64,000 bases of DNA from Cycas panzhihuaensis (GCA_023213395.1 CM041465.1:79801741-79865740), one strand, 5' to 3'; positions 26,200 through 38,537 are shown, counted from the first letter of the stretch. Made by a program: numbers and translations. Notes: generated from the letters alone by a model not told the origin.

Positions 26200-27485
26200 C
26201 TCTTATACTAAAATCACATATTCGTACACTGCCACTCAACTTTTATTGGGTTACTCTAATTTTGAAAAAACTTATCGTAGGATACGATCTGACTTCTTTT
26301 AGCTAGAAATGAAATCCACCATCCTTACCTTTGTCTCTGAATGTGATACATATGAATGTAATAAAGTTAATACGAAATCCCAAATAGGCCTCCTTCAACC
26401 ATTGCATATCCCATAAGATAAATGGTAAGATATTGCCATGGACTTTATAATGGGCTTATTGTTATCTCCTAAATCTGACTTTATTTTAGTAGTCACAGAT
26501 AGGTTGACAAAATATTCCCACTTCTTACCTATCTATACAACCTATAAGGCTCCAAGTATCACTGATATTTACCTCTAGATAATATTTTGTTTGTATGGTT
26601 TACTATCCACTATCACATATGATTGAGATCCTAAATTTACTAGCTCCTTCTGATAGGAGTTATTTTATGCATCAAGAACATCATTCAATATGAGCTCGGC
26701 ATACCATCCATAGATTGATGACCAATTAGAAGTCCTTAATAAAGCTGTAGATACCTACTTATATTGCTTTGTATCTGACCACTAGTCTAAATAGACATCA
26801 TGGCTATCTCTAGTTGAGTATTGGTACAACTCATCACATCATTCAGCTATTTGAATGTCCCAATTTTTTACTCTCTATGGGTATCCCCCTACCATCCCAC
26901 CACAACTTGGCCACCAACCTCTGCATGATAGTAATATAATAAAAACTTTAGCACATGGACCAAATTATCCACACCCTTAAATAAAACCTATCTATGGCCT
27001 AGAATTGAATGAAACAATTAGTAGACTACTACCATTTTGATTACTCATTCAATATTGATGATCTTATATTCCTTTGTCTACAACCTTATAAGCAGTAATC
27101 CCTTCACCATCATAAGAACCAAAAACTTAGCCCTCGATATTATGGCCCTTATAAAGTCCTTAAACATATTAATGAAGTTTCATATACTCTCAACCTTCCC
27201 TCCACCACCAATATCCATAATGTTTTTCATGTATCCTATCTCTGAAAGTGTCTAAGCAAAACCCATGTCCCCCCAGATAACCCTACTAATGTTGGATGAA
27301 GAGCAAACCATGTCAGTACCTCGAGTATGTATACTGGCTAGCAGATAATGTTGTCTTTGGAATCGATCCATTTTGGAATATTTAATATAATGGATAGCTT
27401 GCAACTCTAATGAAGTAACTTGAGAATCTAATGATTTTATCAAGAAACACCTATATCTCAAATGCCTTGAGGACTCAACATTTCA
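26200..27485 (+). pseudogene. Element D integrase and chromodomain
   Basis: Core: DFILVVTDRLTKYSHFLP near 26478 (Asp in TDR), DPKFTSSF near 26630 (Asp position in TYD* just before), QLEVLNKAV near 26730 (Glu). C-terminal: LCLQPYKQ near 27075, KLSPRYYGPYKVLKHI near 27125, FHVSYL near 27227. The chromodomain lies at about 27290-27480 with EVT*ESNDFIKKH; the polyprotein end runs into the polypurine tract. The short open frame at 27037-27255 is in a neighbouring frame and is not the product. Confidence 0.87.
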
Positions 27486-27497
27486 AGGGAGGCAACC
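27485..27497 (+). promoter_or_regulatory. Polypurine tract of element D
   Basis: AAGGGAGGCAACC directly before the 3' LTR TGTTACATAA. Confidence 0.8.
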
Positions 27498-27912
27498 TGT
27501 TACATAAATCATCTTACTAAGTTATGTAAAATAAAATTATGTGGAGAGCTATTAGGAGGTTAAGAAATAAGGTTAATTATGAAACTTCGTGCATGAGCTG
27601 ATAAACTGGCCAATAGTATGCAAGGCCGTTATGTTATTTAATAGAATGTAAGGCTACTTAGGCCACCAATAGGATTACATGCAAAAGACCCTCTTTTGTC
27701 TATATAAGGAACATAGATTATAAAAGATGGTTAGCTTAATGTTACATTTATAAAGATTGTACTGCGATAGTCTTTATTTTTGATGATTAATTAGCGCTCT
27801 TGTGTTTTTGTGAGATTTTATGATGATTTGCTTGCCTTATTGGATAAAATAAAGTGGTTGTGATTGTCATTATTTGCTATCTTAAGAAGCACCTATGAGA
27901 GCATACATCCCA
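27498..27912 (+). repeat. 3' LTR of element D (415 bp)
   Basis: TGTTACATAAATC...CATACATCCCA. Hand comparison with the D 5' LTR gives about 24 differences in the first 155 bases, indicating an old insertion. Confidence 0.95.
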
Positions 27913-28090
27913 TTGCTTGATGTTACTTTTGTAAAGATTGTGCTATAGTACTCTTTGTTTTTGGTGATCAATTGGTGCGCTTATGTTCTTGTGAGATTTT
28001 CTAATAATTTGCTTACCCTTTTGGTCAAAATAAAGTGGTTGTAATTATCATTATTTTGCTATCTTAAGGAGCATCTATGAGAGGATATAT

Positions 28091-28094
<4 letters not shown>
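27913..28094 (+). repeat. 3' LTR of element C, right piece
   Basis: Continues the C 3' LTR after D: begins TTGCTTGATGTTAC (TTGCT is the second D target duplication) and ends GGATATATCCCT, where the family consensus ends CCCA. Confidence 0.92.

Positions 28095-28121
<27 letters not shown>
28095..28121. repeat. (TA)n spacer between elements C and E
   Basis: Twenty-seven bases of pure alternating A/T between the 3' LTR ends of two oppositely oriented elements. Probably a remnant of the microsatellite that received both. Confidence 0.95.
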
Positions 28122-28124
<3 letters not shown>

Positions 28125-28536
28125 GACATATCCTCTCATAGGTATCCTTAAAATAATAGAATAATAACAATTACAACTACTATATTCTAACCAATAGGGC
28201 AAGCAAATTATCATAAAATCTTATAAGAACATAAGAGCACCAATTGATCACCAAAAATAAAGAGTATTGTAGCACAATCTTTACAAAACTAATATCAAGC
28301 TAACCATCTTTTACAATCTATAACTCTTATATAGACAAAATGGGGTCTTTCACATGCAATCTTATTGGTGGCCTAGATGGCCTTACATTCTATTGGACAA
28401 CATAGCGTCCTTGCATACTATTGGCCAGCGTATCAGCTCATGTACCAAGTTTCATACCTAATCTTATCTCTTAAACTCCTAGTAGCTCTCTATATAATAG
28501 TGCTTAACATAACTTAGTGAGATAAGTTATGTAACA
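28122..28536 (-). repeat. 3' LTR of element E (415 bp)
   Basis: Minus strand TGTTACATAACTTATCTC...ATGTCCCA. Forms an inverted repeat with the C 3' LTR across the 27-base TA spacer. A polypurine tract (minus TAGGAAGGGACC, 28537-28548) precedes it. Confidence 0.95.
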
Positions 28537-28548
28537 GGTCCCTTCCTA

Positions 28549-29860
28549 TGAGATGTTGAGTCCTGAAGGCATTTGAGATACGGGTGCTTCTTGATAAAAT
28601 AATTAGATTTCCAAATTGCTTCATCAAATTTGGAGCCTCCTTATTATATTAAATATTCTAAAATGGACTCATTTCGAAGACATCATTGTCTACTAGGCAA
28701 TATACATTCTAGAGTTATGATCAAGGTTTGCTCTTCATCCAAAATTGGTAGTGTTATCTAGGAGACATAGGTTTTGCTTATACACTTTCAAAGATAGGAA
28801 ACAAAAAAAATATTTTAGATTTTGGTGGTGTGAGGAAGGCTAATAGTGTATGCGACTTTACCAATATGTTTAAGGACTTTATAGTGGCCATAATATTGAG
28901 GGCTAAGTTTATGGTTCTTAAGATGGTGAAGGGATTTCTACTTATAAGGTTGCAAATGAAGGAATACAAGATCACTAAGATTAAATGTGCAATCATAACG
29001 GTGGTAGTCTGCCAATTGATTCATTTGATTCTGGACCATGGATAGGTTTTATTTAAGGGTGTTGAGAATTTAAACCATTTTCTATAATTTTTATTGTACT
29101 ATTATCATGTAGAGGTTGGTAGCTAAGGTATGGTGGTGGATACCTGTAGAGAGCAAAAAATAGACATTCCAGTGTTTGAATGATATGAGGAATTATACTA
29201 ATACTCAGCTAGGGCTAGTTATGATGTCCATTTAGACTGGTGGTTAGATGCAAAGGAGCATAAGTAGGTCTCCAAAGTTTTTTTAAGGACCTCTAATTGG
29301 CCATCAGTCTGTGGATGGTATGCTGAGCTTATAGTAAATGATGTTCTGAAGGTGCAAAAGAGCTCCTACTAAAAGGAGCTAGTGGATTTAGGATCTCGAT
29401 AACACATGATAGTGGATGGAAATTTGTACAAGTGAAATATTATTTAGAGGTAAATATTAGTAATACGTGGAGCCTTATAGGTTATATAAATAGGTAAGAA
29501 GTGGGTATAGTTTGTCAACCTATCTATTATTATAAAAATAGAGTTAGATCTAGTAGATAACGATAAGCCCATTATAAAGTCCATGGTAATATCTTGCCAT
29601 TTACCTTGTGGGATATGAAAAAGTTGAAGGAGACCTAGCTAGGGTTTTATATCAGCTTTGTTACATTGGTATGTGTCATATTCAGAGACAAAGGTAAGGA
29701 TGGTGGATTTCATTTCTGGCCAAAGGAAGTAGAATCATATTCTGTGATAAGTTTTATCAAAACTGGAATGGCCACCAAGAGGGGAAGAATGATATTTTGA
29801 TAAAATCTAGGGAATGAAAGCTAAGTGGGGGTGTATGAATATGTAATTTTGGTATAAGAT
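28549..29860 (-). pseudogene. Element E integrase and chromodomain
   Basis: Reverse complement aligns along its length with the D integrase. The catalytic core lies at about 29720-29120, the GPY-type C-terminal part at 29050-28790, and the chromodomain at about 28760-28560. Short open frames on both strands here (28778-28996, 28830-29045) are in other frames. Too many stops to confirm each catalytic residue by eye. Confidence 0.8.
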
Positions 29861-29989
29861 AAGATTATTATAGATGAACTAATCCTTATGAGTATGGACC
29901 TTATCAGCCTAGTATGAGAAATCTGGTTGGGATTGGTTAGCCATGGCTTAGTCCTATATCCACATCGATTATGGGGAAGAAATTGCATG

Positions 29990-31260
29990 AATGGTGGGGT
30001 CCTCACTGTGATAATTATTATTGTCAAGTGTAGAGAAAGGTAGTCTCAAGAGGTTATCTACCATAATATTATCTTTTCCCTTTCTATATGTGATTATAAA
30101 GTCAAAAACTTAAAGGTAATCAACCCATTTAGCCTGCTCTTCCAATAGGACTAGTTGATCTAGTAAGTGGTAAAGGTTATGATGATCATTAAGGATAGTA
30201 AATTTAGAACTAAGTAAATACTTTCACCATTTATCAATAACATGAAAGATGGCCCACATTTCTTTTTAATAGGTAGACAATCTACACTTATGATCTTTGA
30301 GTTTTTTACTTTAAAAAGTAATGGGGTGGAAGTCCTGCAGTAAGACTGCACCCAGTCTGAACCCAGAGGCATCACATTCTAATTAGAATGGTCAAATAAA
30401 GTTAGGTGAGGCCAAAACCATGGTGGTTGTCATGACCTCCTTTAAATAGAGGAAGGCCTTATTAGTTGAGGGAGACCATTGAAAGGAATCCTTCCTAAGT
30501 AAGTGGGTTAAAGAGGTAGTTAGTGTGACATAATTTCGAACGAGCTAATGATAAAATTGAGTAAGCCCTAAGAAAGCCCATAATTAGGTAAGGGTTTTTG
30601 GGGTTGGCCAATTAGTAATGATAAATATTTTATTGAGATCCACTCAAACCCTTGTAAAGGATATAATATGACCAAGGTATTATAGTTCAAATTTTCTAAA
30701 CTCATATTTAGAAAGTTTAGCATATAATTTATTCTCAGTCAAAATTTGAAAGATCGTTTCTAGATGTAGGATGTGAGCAAGCATGGATAAGAATATTGTC
30801 AAAGAAGATAATGACAAATTTTCATAGGTATGTGGAAAAGATTTTATTCATGAGGGCCTTAAAGATAGTCGGAGCATTACATATTCCAAATGGCATGGGC
30901 TAGAACTCAAAGTAGCCATGGTGGGTTTAGAAAGTCATTTTGTGTTTATCCTTCAACAAGATAGGGATTTTGTAATATCGTTACTATAAATCGAGTATGG
31001 TAAAAATTATAGTACCATAGTTCTCATATAACATGTCATCGATTCATGACATGGGGAACTTATTTTTTATAGTGATTTTGTTGAGTACATGATAATCAAC
31101 GTAAAGTCAGAAAGAGCCATCCTTTTTATAAACTAGAATGATGGGTGTAATATATGGGCTTTTAATAGGTTGAATGATGCCCATGTCCATCAAATCCTTG
31201 GTGATTTTTTTGATTTCATTTTTTTAGAAATAGGAGTTCCTATATGGTCAAAGACTAACA
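29990..31260 (-). pseudogene. Element E reverse transcriptase and RNase H
   Basis: RT spans about 31250-30560. The catalytic box near 30800 reads FFDNIL: second Asp changed to Asn. RNase H spans about 30480-30040. The open frame at 30160-30375 is not the product frame. Alignment with C and D is direct, without the D duplication. Confidence 0.85.
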
Positions 31261-31439
31261 TGGTTGTGTGAATTTTATAGCTCAAGAGTGTGATAACAAC
31301 TTCGATTGGGCGAGGGACTGGCAAGTAATGAGTAAATATAGATTGGTAATGATCCAATACTTATTGGATACTAGGGTGAATACCAAAAGGGGCCTAGATA
31401 TGCTCGAGATGAACGATATATCCTATATTACTAGTGAGT

Positions 31440-31858
31440 TATCAACATATTTGAGTGGTTGAGATCACTTTGTTAGGGAGGGCTTACATCCCATAAATTT
31501 TATGTGAGTGGTCCATATGATCTTTAAACGTAATAAATGGGGTCGTGGGTGAGTTATTGGTGCTATTAGTTCCTAGAGTCTAGAGCCACTATACATCGAG
31601 AATTGAATCTGACCCACCTATGGATAAGGCATAAAAATTAGAGATAAGGGTATATGAGCCAATGTGAACCATGAAATTTTTAATTCTTCCAGCACAGTAA
31701 AAGGTGTGATGACTAGGTAAGAAGTGGATGAAGCCTATCTTGGGCTCTATGCAAAGATTTAACTATCAAGCAATAGATATATCAATGAAATTTAGTGATA
31801 TGTCACTATCAATCAAAATGATAATTGGGTTTTTTTGAAGTATTCTTTTGACCTAGAG
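31440..31858 (-). pseudogene. Element E protease, adjoining the F insertion
   Basis: ATTTTGATTGATAGTGACATATCACTAA-type sequence near 31815-31785 (minus) encodes an IDSD-like version of the ILIDGG active-site block. The domain begins right after the F target duplication CTCTA (31854-31858). Confidence 0.78.
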
Positions 31859-32272
31859 TAGGATGTATCTGCTCATAGGTGCTCCTTAAGATAGCAAATA
31901 ATAACAATTACAACCAATTTATTTTGACCAATAAGGTAAGTAAATCATCATAAAATCTCACAAGAACATAAGAGCACTAATTGATCACCAAAAATAAAGA
32001 GTACTGTAGCATAAGTTTTACAAATATCACATCAAGCTAACCATCATTTACAATCTATGACCCTTATATAAACAAAAGAGGTCTTTCGCATGCAATCATA
32101 TTGGTGGCCTAAGCAGCCTTACATTCTATTAGATAGCATATCAGCCTTACATACCATTGGCGAGCTTGTCGACTCATGCACGAAGTTCCATAATTAACCT
32201 TATCTCTTAATCTCCTAATACCTCTCTGCATAATAGTGTTTTACATAACTTAGCGAGATGAGTTATGTAATA
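31859..32272 (-). repeat. 3' LTR of element F (414 bp)
   Basis: Minus TATTACATAACTC...ATACATCCTA, with the first G of TG mutated. The polypurine tract lies at about 32273-32286 (minus, GGGGATAGGACC). Confidence 0.94.
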
Positions 32273-32286
32273 GGTCCTATCCCCTG

Positions 32287-33620
32287 AGATGATGAGTCCT
32301 CGAGGCATTTGAGTTGCAAGTGCTTCTTGATAAAATCATTGGATTCCCAAGTTGCTTCTTTAGAGTTGCAGCCTACCCACTGTATTAAATATTATAAAAT
32401 GGACCGATTTTAAAGATGGCATTATTTTCTAGTAGTATATATTCTGGAGGTATAAACAAGGTTTGCTCTTCATAAAAAATTGGTAGAGTTGTCTAGGGGA
32501 CATGGGTTTTGCTTAGACACTTTTTGAGATAGTATACGTAAAAAATATTATAGATGTTGGTGGTGGACGGAAGCTCGAGAGCATATGCAACTTCACCAAT
32601 ATATTTAAGGACTTTATAAGGGCCATAATATCAAAGACTAAGTTTGTAATTCTTATAATAGTAGAGGGATTACTACTTATAAGGTTGTAGATAAAGGAAT
32701 ACAATATCATCAATATTGAAGGAGTGATCAGAACAGTGGTAGTCTACTAATTATTTCATTCAATTCTGGGCCATGGATAGGTTTTGTTTAAGGGTGTGGG
32801 GAATTTGGTCAATGTGTTATAATTTTTATTATACTATTACTATGTGGAGGTTGGTAGCCAAGGTATGGTGGGATGGTAGGGGATACCTGTAGAGAGCCAA
32901 AAATGGAAATATTCCAATAACTGAATGATGTGAGGAGTTATACCAATACTAAATTAGGGCTAGCCATGATGTCTATTTAGACTAGTGGCTAGATATAAAA
33001 CAATATAAGTAGGTCTCCAGAGTTTTGTTAAAGACCTTTGATTAGCCGTTAGTCTATGGATGGTATACCGAGCTTATATTGAATGATGTTCCTGATGTAT
33101 GAAATAGCTCCTACCAGAAGGAGCTAGTGAATTTAGGATCTCAGTCACATATGATAGTGGATGGAAAACTACACAAACAAAATATTATTTGGAGGTAAAT
33201 GTTAGTGATATGTAGAGCCTTATAGGTTGTGCATATAGGTAAGAAGTGGGTCTATTTTTTCAACTTATCTATGACTACGAAAATAGAGTCAGATCTAACG
33301 AATAACGGTAAGTCTGTTATAAAGTCCATAGTAATATCTTGCCATTTACCTCGTGGGATATATAACATTTGAAGGAGGCATGGTTGGGGTTTCATATTAG
33401 CTTTGTTATTTTGGCATGTGTCACATTCTGAGACAAAGGTAAGGATGGTGGATTTCATAAATAGCTAAAAGAAGTCAGATCGTATCCTACGATAAGTTTT
33501 ATCGAAACTAGAGTGACCACAAAGAGGGGGAAAATGATATTCTGATAAAATTTATAGAATAAAAGATGAGTGGGGTGTACAAATATGTGATTTTGGTATA
33601 AGAGAAGATTGTTATGGATG
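32287..33620 (-). pseudogene. Element F integrase and chromodomain
   Basis: Zinc region with STILTFVSECDTCQNNKAN (33458 downward), then core start LPLFVRSDSIFVVIDKL near 33300 containing the first Asp. Core to about 32860, C-terminal GPY part about 32780-32510, chromodomain about 32500-32290. The open frame at 33252-33458 is part of the true integrase frame. Stops elsewhere. Confidence 0.86.
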
Positions 33621-33779
33621 GATCAATTCTTATGAGTATAGACCTTATTAGCCTAGTGTGAGAAATCTAGTTGGGATTCGTTAGTTATGGCTAAGTCTTA
33701 TATTCATATCGATTATGGGGAAGAAATGGTATGAATGGTGGGGTCCTTAGTGTGATAGGTATTATCATTAAGTGTAGGG

Positions 33780-34990
33780 GAAGGTAGCCTTAAGAGAGCA
33801 TCTATCACACTGTTATCTTTCCCTTTTTTATATGTAATTATAAAGTAAAAAACTTGGAGGCGGTCGACCCATTTAGCCTGCTCTTTTGAGAGGACTAATT
33901 AATCTAGTAAACGACAAAGACTATAATGATCAATGAGGATACTAAATTTAGAATCAAGTAAATATGGTCACCATTGGACAACATGGTGAATGATGGGCTA
34001 CATTGTTTTTTTATAGGTAGATAGTTAATACTCATAATTTTTGAGTTTTTGACTTTCAAAGGTGATGGGGTGGAAGTCCTGCATTAAGACTGCACCTAGT
34101 ATGAACTAAGAGGCATCGTATTTTAATTAGAAAGGCTAAGTAAAGACATGTGAGGCCAAAATTGGGGTGGTTATCATGACCTCCTTTAGATGGAGGAAGG
34201 CCTCATTGACTAAAGGAGACCATTGAAAGGAATCCTTCCTAAGTAAGTGGGTTAAAGGGGTGGTTAGTGTGGTATAATTTCAAATGAACTGATGATAAAA
34301 TTTGGTAAGCCCTAGGAAAGCCCACAATTGGGTAAGGGTTTTTGGTGTTGACCAATTTGTGGTGACAGAAATTTTCTCAAGATCCACTCAAACCCTTGCA
34401 AAGGATATAATATGACTAAGGTATTATAGTTCAGATTTCCTAAACTCACATTTAAAGAGTTTAGCATATAGTTTATTCTCAGGATTTGAAAATCCATTTC
34501 TAGATGTGGGATATGAGGAGGCATATTTGACCTATAGATAAGAATATCATTAAAGAAGACACTGACAAATTTTCATAGGTATGGGAAAAAGTTCTTGTTT
34601 ATAAGGGCATGAAAGGTAACCAAAACATTACATAAGCCAAAGGGCGTGACCTAGAACTCAAAGTGACCATGGTGGGTTTGGAAAGTCATTTTATGTTGAT
34701 CCTCTAATAAGATAGAGATTTGGTAATATCCTAACTGTAAATTGAGTTTGGTAAAAAATTGTGATACCATGGATCTCATCTAATATGTTATCAATTCGTG
34801 GCATAGGGAACTTATTTTTTATGGTGATTTTGTTGAGCGTGCGATAGTCAATACAAAGTCAGAAAGAGCCATCCTTTTTATGAATTAGAATGATGGGTAC
34901 CACATATATGCTTCCCTCATGATTTTTTTAGTTTCATGTTTTTAGAAATAGGAGTTCCTATATGGTTGAAGGTTAATCAAGTCGTGTGAA
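33780..34990 (-). pseudogene. Element F reverse transcriptase and RNase H
   Basis: RT about 34980-34310; catalytic box near 34545 reads FFNDILIYRS (first Asp changed to Asn). MPPHIPHLEMDF follows at 34524. RNase H about 34250-33800. The domain aligns directly with C. Confidence 0.86.
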
Positions 34991-35079
34991 TTTTGTAACT
35001 CAATAGTATAATAACAACCTTGATCGGGCAAGGGGCTGGTAGGTAACAGAGTAAATACAGATTAGTATCATTCTAATAC

Positions 35080-35580
35080 TTACTAGATATCTGGGTAAAT
35101 GCTAGAAAATGCCTAGATATAGTTGAGACAAATGATGTTTCCTATATTATTGTTGAGTTGTCTGCGCATTCAGGTGATGAGATTATTTTGTTTGGGAGGG
35201 CTTGTATCCTATAAAGTTTATGTGAGTGGCCTATATGGTCTTTAAACATAATGAATGGGGCTATGGGTGAGTTATTCATGTTATAAGTTCCTAGAGTCTG
35301 AAGCCATTGTACACTTAGAATTGCATTTGACCCACTTATAGATTGGGCATAAAAATAAGAGACAAGGGTATATGAGCCAATGTGAACCATGAGGTTTTTT
35401 ATTGTTCCTATAGAGTGAAGGGTGTGATGACTAGGTAAGGACTAGATGAAGCCTGTTTTAGGTTCTATGTAAAGATTCAATTGTTAGGCAATGGATATAT
35501 CGATGAAATTTAGTGATGCACCACTATCGATCAAAATGGTGATTAGGACTTTCTAAAGTATTCCTTTGACTCAGAGCGGT
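35080..35580 (-). pseudogene. Element F aspartic protease
   Basis: The C-terminal half is open at 35390-35142 with SYFYAQSISGSNAILSVQWLQ, the counterpart of YALSIGGSDIILV in D. The active-site block near 35545-35510 encodes an ILIDSG-like sequence followed by LNFID, closer to the family norm (DSG) than C or D. Confidence 0.82.
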
Positions 35581-36803
35581 TCAGGATATGTGGTGGAAGT
35601 AATGGATGATAAGGAAACTTCAAGTTTAGGATTTGAAGGTAATTCATTAGTAGAGTGGTCTTGGGGTTTATCATTATAGTCATATTCAGTCTTAGGATCA
35701 TCCTCTAAAGATAAGTAAGGGTTAATTATAAAGACCATCTTCTTGGCTTTATAGATTCTACCATGACCAGAGGTCTATTTTTCATAATATTTCATACATA
35801 GACCAACTTCCAGATGATGTTGTGCCTCTACTAGAGTGATGTTGATGGACTTTAAGGATGGTTCCTCAGTATGTTACTTGAGAGATATAGATGGCATATC
35901 ATCCGGTCCTAGGTGTGATCATTAGTAGTCAATTAGGTGTGGTCTTTAGGACCGAGTAGTATCAGCTAGTTAAGATCGTGGAAACTAGATAGAGTCTTAT
36001 TTGAATGGAGGAGGCCTTTCTAAGGCAAACACTGCTTGTACTATTTTAGCCATGTTGATTATATCTTTTAAAGTGGATAGGGATACCGTCTTCAGGCATA
36101 TTTGGATGTGTTTTTTAAGTCCAGATACATACATATTTATCTCTGTCTATTTATCATGCTATTGATCAACTTGATTATGTAGAGATTGGAACTCATTAGT
36201 ATATACTTTAATAGAGGATACTTGTTTTAATCGTGTTATTTGTATAAAAAAAGATTCATTCCAAGTGCCTTCATACTACTCAAAAAAATAGGTAGAGAAA
36301 TGTGCCCAAGACTGACTAGAAGGGTACCTCCACTTCTACCATCAAAATCAATGGTGTACCTTCCTATCTAAGTGGATGGAAGCAAATGCAAGTTGTTTAT
36401 TTACTGAGATTAGGTTGAGTGTAAAGTAGGACTCTAGTTTACTAATCCAACTTCATGCGCAGTCCTTATTAAGATCTAGATCAAATATGGGTATGCTAAT
36501 CTTATGATGAAATAGTTGCTGCTAACATGGAGGCAGAGTCAAGGTTTATTGTTATGTGGGGTTGACTGAAGATGAGGTTACTGGTAGCTAAGGAGAGATA
36601 TTGTTCAACCTCTGAAGTACCCATTGTATATTAGATTAAGGTGCCAGGGTTGACATGTTTGTGTGAAATTCTATTCGTATGGCAACTATTTCATTTTTAA
36701 CCTCCTCATGCATATGGTCTAAATCCTGCTTAATTTGTTCCTAAATGTTGGTGACTTAGGTCTCAAGTGCAGAGATTTTATCACTGTTACTTAGAGGAGC
36801 CAT
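35581..36803 (-). pseudogene. Element F gag
   Basis: An ATG at 36803 opens with MAPLSNSDKISALET and meets a stop (TAA) at the next codon, where D reads Gln. The zinc-knuckle region lies near 35810-35745. Aligned with the D gag throughout; stops and small indels. Confidence 0.82.
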
Positions 36804-37240
36804 AGAGAAAGGGCATAAAGAGGCAGGAATAGGTAGAAAGATGGGGGGATGAACAAAGTGGGAAAGATCAAGAAAGAATTAGATGTAAGAATTAAGGAGT
36901 TGTTAAGGGGGAGAGAGGGGGATAAATAGGGAGATTATGGGGTGTCTATAGCTTGTTGACCCCAAAAATTTACATAAGCAAGATATCAGGTTCACTTGAA
37001 CAAGTACAAAAAGCTCGTTCAAATGGGGTATATAAGGTGTAGGGGATAGGTTGGGGGTGGTGGGACCCACCAGTGACCTAGGTATTGAAAAATATGAAAA
37101 TTACTTGTATGTACTAACCTAGTGCGAACTAACCAGTACAATGTACTAATTAAAATGAGGTATATAAGTTGTAAGGTAATCCTTTTAATTGTGAACTTGC
37201 ACTATAATGAGTATATAATTATTTTTTTATTCTTCTTCTT

Positions 37241-37287
<47 letters not shown>

Positions 37288-38108
37288 GTGGTGAGTCTAA
37301 CAGTGCTAATAGGTTCTAAGTTCAAGTAGTAAGAGGATTTTTTTTTTTTTAAATATAAGGTGACTTGTGATCTAAATCAGGAAGTGGAATATGTATATAA
37401 GAGTATCCTACTAACCACTAAACAAGGTGTGCTTTGTCTTATAGGCCTGTCACTAAATTGTAGAAGTTTGGGGTAGGTAGCTTCATGGTGCTAACTACTA
37501 ACCATCACACTACAAGACTTCAACAGTCGATAGTTTGCCTATGCTAGGAAGGATTTAAGACCTAAAGGGGTCCTCTTATATACTTGAAGTTACATGAAGG
37601 TGCACTTCCATAGTTAGGTTTTATCTATGGCTTGGTTCATAAGTGTTATCTCTAGTCCTTCATGCAAGGGGTAGAAAATCCATAATGCACTTAACCAGAA
37701 TGATTGATCCTTATGATATTTAAAGAGCCATGGTATAGGGTCTCTACCTAACTGCTTGGGTAGCTGCCCAATGGTCTTATCTACCTAGGTAAGACAGGTG
37801 GGAGGGAGAAAGGGTAGTCGCCTATCTGTGTTATCTACCTTAATATACAATTCAATGTAGAAATTGAAATACAAAAATGAAATTAAAACTAGATAAAAAG
37901 TAAAAAGATAAATTACTGACATTACCTAAGGGAAGAAATTCTCCTTCCCTCATGACTCTTAGATTGTCCTAGTACCGTTCCTTAATCTCCATGGAGAGAG
38001 TACTAAGTAAAGGTCTTTCCTCAATCTCTACCAAGGTGGAGAGAGTACTTGATCTAACAGGAATTTTTTTTTTTGATTTTTTAGGTAGCTTTCCACAATC
38101 GCAATATG
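36804..38108 (-). other. Untranslated leader of element F with GA repeat
   Basis: Aligned with the other leaders. The plus strand shows (CT)n at 37244-37284. Contains the GGTAGATAACAC-type repeated motif near 37780 and 37840. No gene. Confidence 0.75.
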
Positions 38109-38120
38109 GCTCTAATACCA
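38109..38120 (-). promoter_or_regulatory. Primer-binding site of element F
   Basis: Minus TGGTATTAGAGC, one mismatch to the initiator-Met-tRNA site TGGTATCAGAGC. Confidence 0.9.
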
Positions 38121-38122
38121 CT

Positions 38123-38537
38123 TAGGATGTATCTGCTTACATGTGCTCCTTATGATAGTAAATAATAATAATTGCAACCACTTTATTTTGACTAATAAGG
38201 TAAGAAAATCATAAAAAAATCTCATAAGAACACAAGAGTACCAATTGATCACCAAAAATAAAGAGTACCACAACATAATCTTTAGAAATATCACATCAAC
38301 CTAACTATCTTTTATAATCTATAACCCTTATACAGATAAAGGAGGGTCTATTACATGCAATCCTATTGGTGGCCTAAGTGGCCTTGCATTCTATTAGATA
38401 CTATAGTGGCCTTGCATACCATTGGCTAGCTTATTAGCTCATGCATGAAGTTCCATAATTAACCTTATCTCTTAACCTCATGATAGCTCTCCACATAATA
38501 GTGTTTTACATAACTTAGCGAGATAAGTTATGTAACA
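38123..38537 (-). repeat. 5' LTR of element F (415 bp)
   Basis: Minus TGTTACATAACTT...ATACATCCTA, ending two bases before the primer site. Confidence 0.95.

Larger units (their letters stand above)
19815..27912 (+). mobile_element. Element D: chromovirus copy nested in the C 3' LTR
   Basis: LTRs 19815-20229 and 27498-27912, both 415 bp. It is flanked by TAGGT on the left and TTGCT on the right; each differs by one base from TAGCT, the sequence at that place in the C 5' LTR, so this is a mutated 5-bp target duplication. Total length is 8098 bp, about 1.4 kb longer than its relatives because of an internal tandem duplication (22976-25859). Domain order is as in C, with protease-RT-RNase H partly present twice. 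Confidence 0.93.
13411..28094 (+). mobile_element. Element C: chromovirus-type Ty3/gypsy retrotransposon, interrupted by D
   Basis: 5' LTR 13411-13826, internal region 13827-19575, 3' LTR split into 19576-19814 and 27913-28094 by insertion of element D. Removing D and one 5-bp duplication leaves 6581 bp, and the rejoined 3' LTR is 416 bp, equal to the 5' LTR. Domains run gag, protease, RT, RNase H, integrase, chromodomain. The 5-bp flanks are ATGTA (13406-13410) and ATATA (28095-28099), both part of TA microsatellite. Dead by stops, but its RT catalytic box is the only intact FFDD of the four copies. Confidence 0.92.
31859..38537 (-). mobile_element. Element F: chromovirus copy nested in E
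   Basis: LTRs 38537-38123 (5', 415 bp) and 32272-31859 (3', 414 bp), total 6679 bp, all domains present. Target duplication: CTCCA (38542-38538, minus) and CTCTA (31858-31854, minus), one C-to-T change. Removing F restores the gag-protease sequence seen in C and D (ACTCCAAGTCAAAG-like). Confidence 0.94.
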
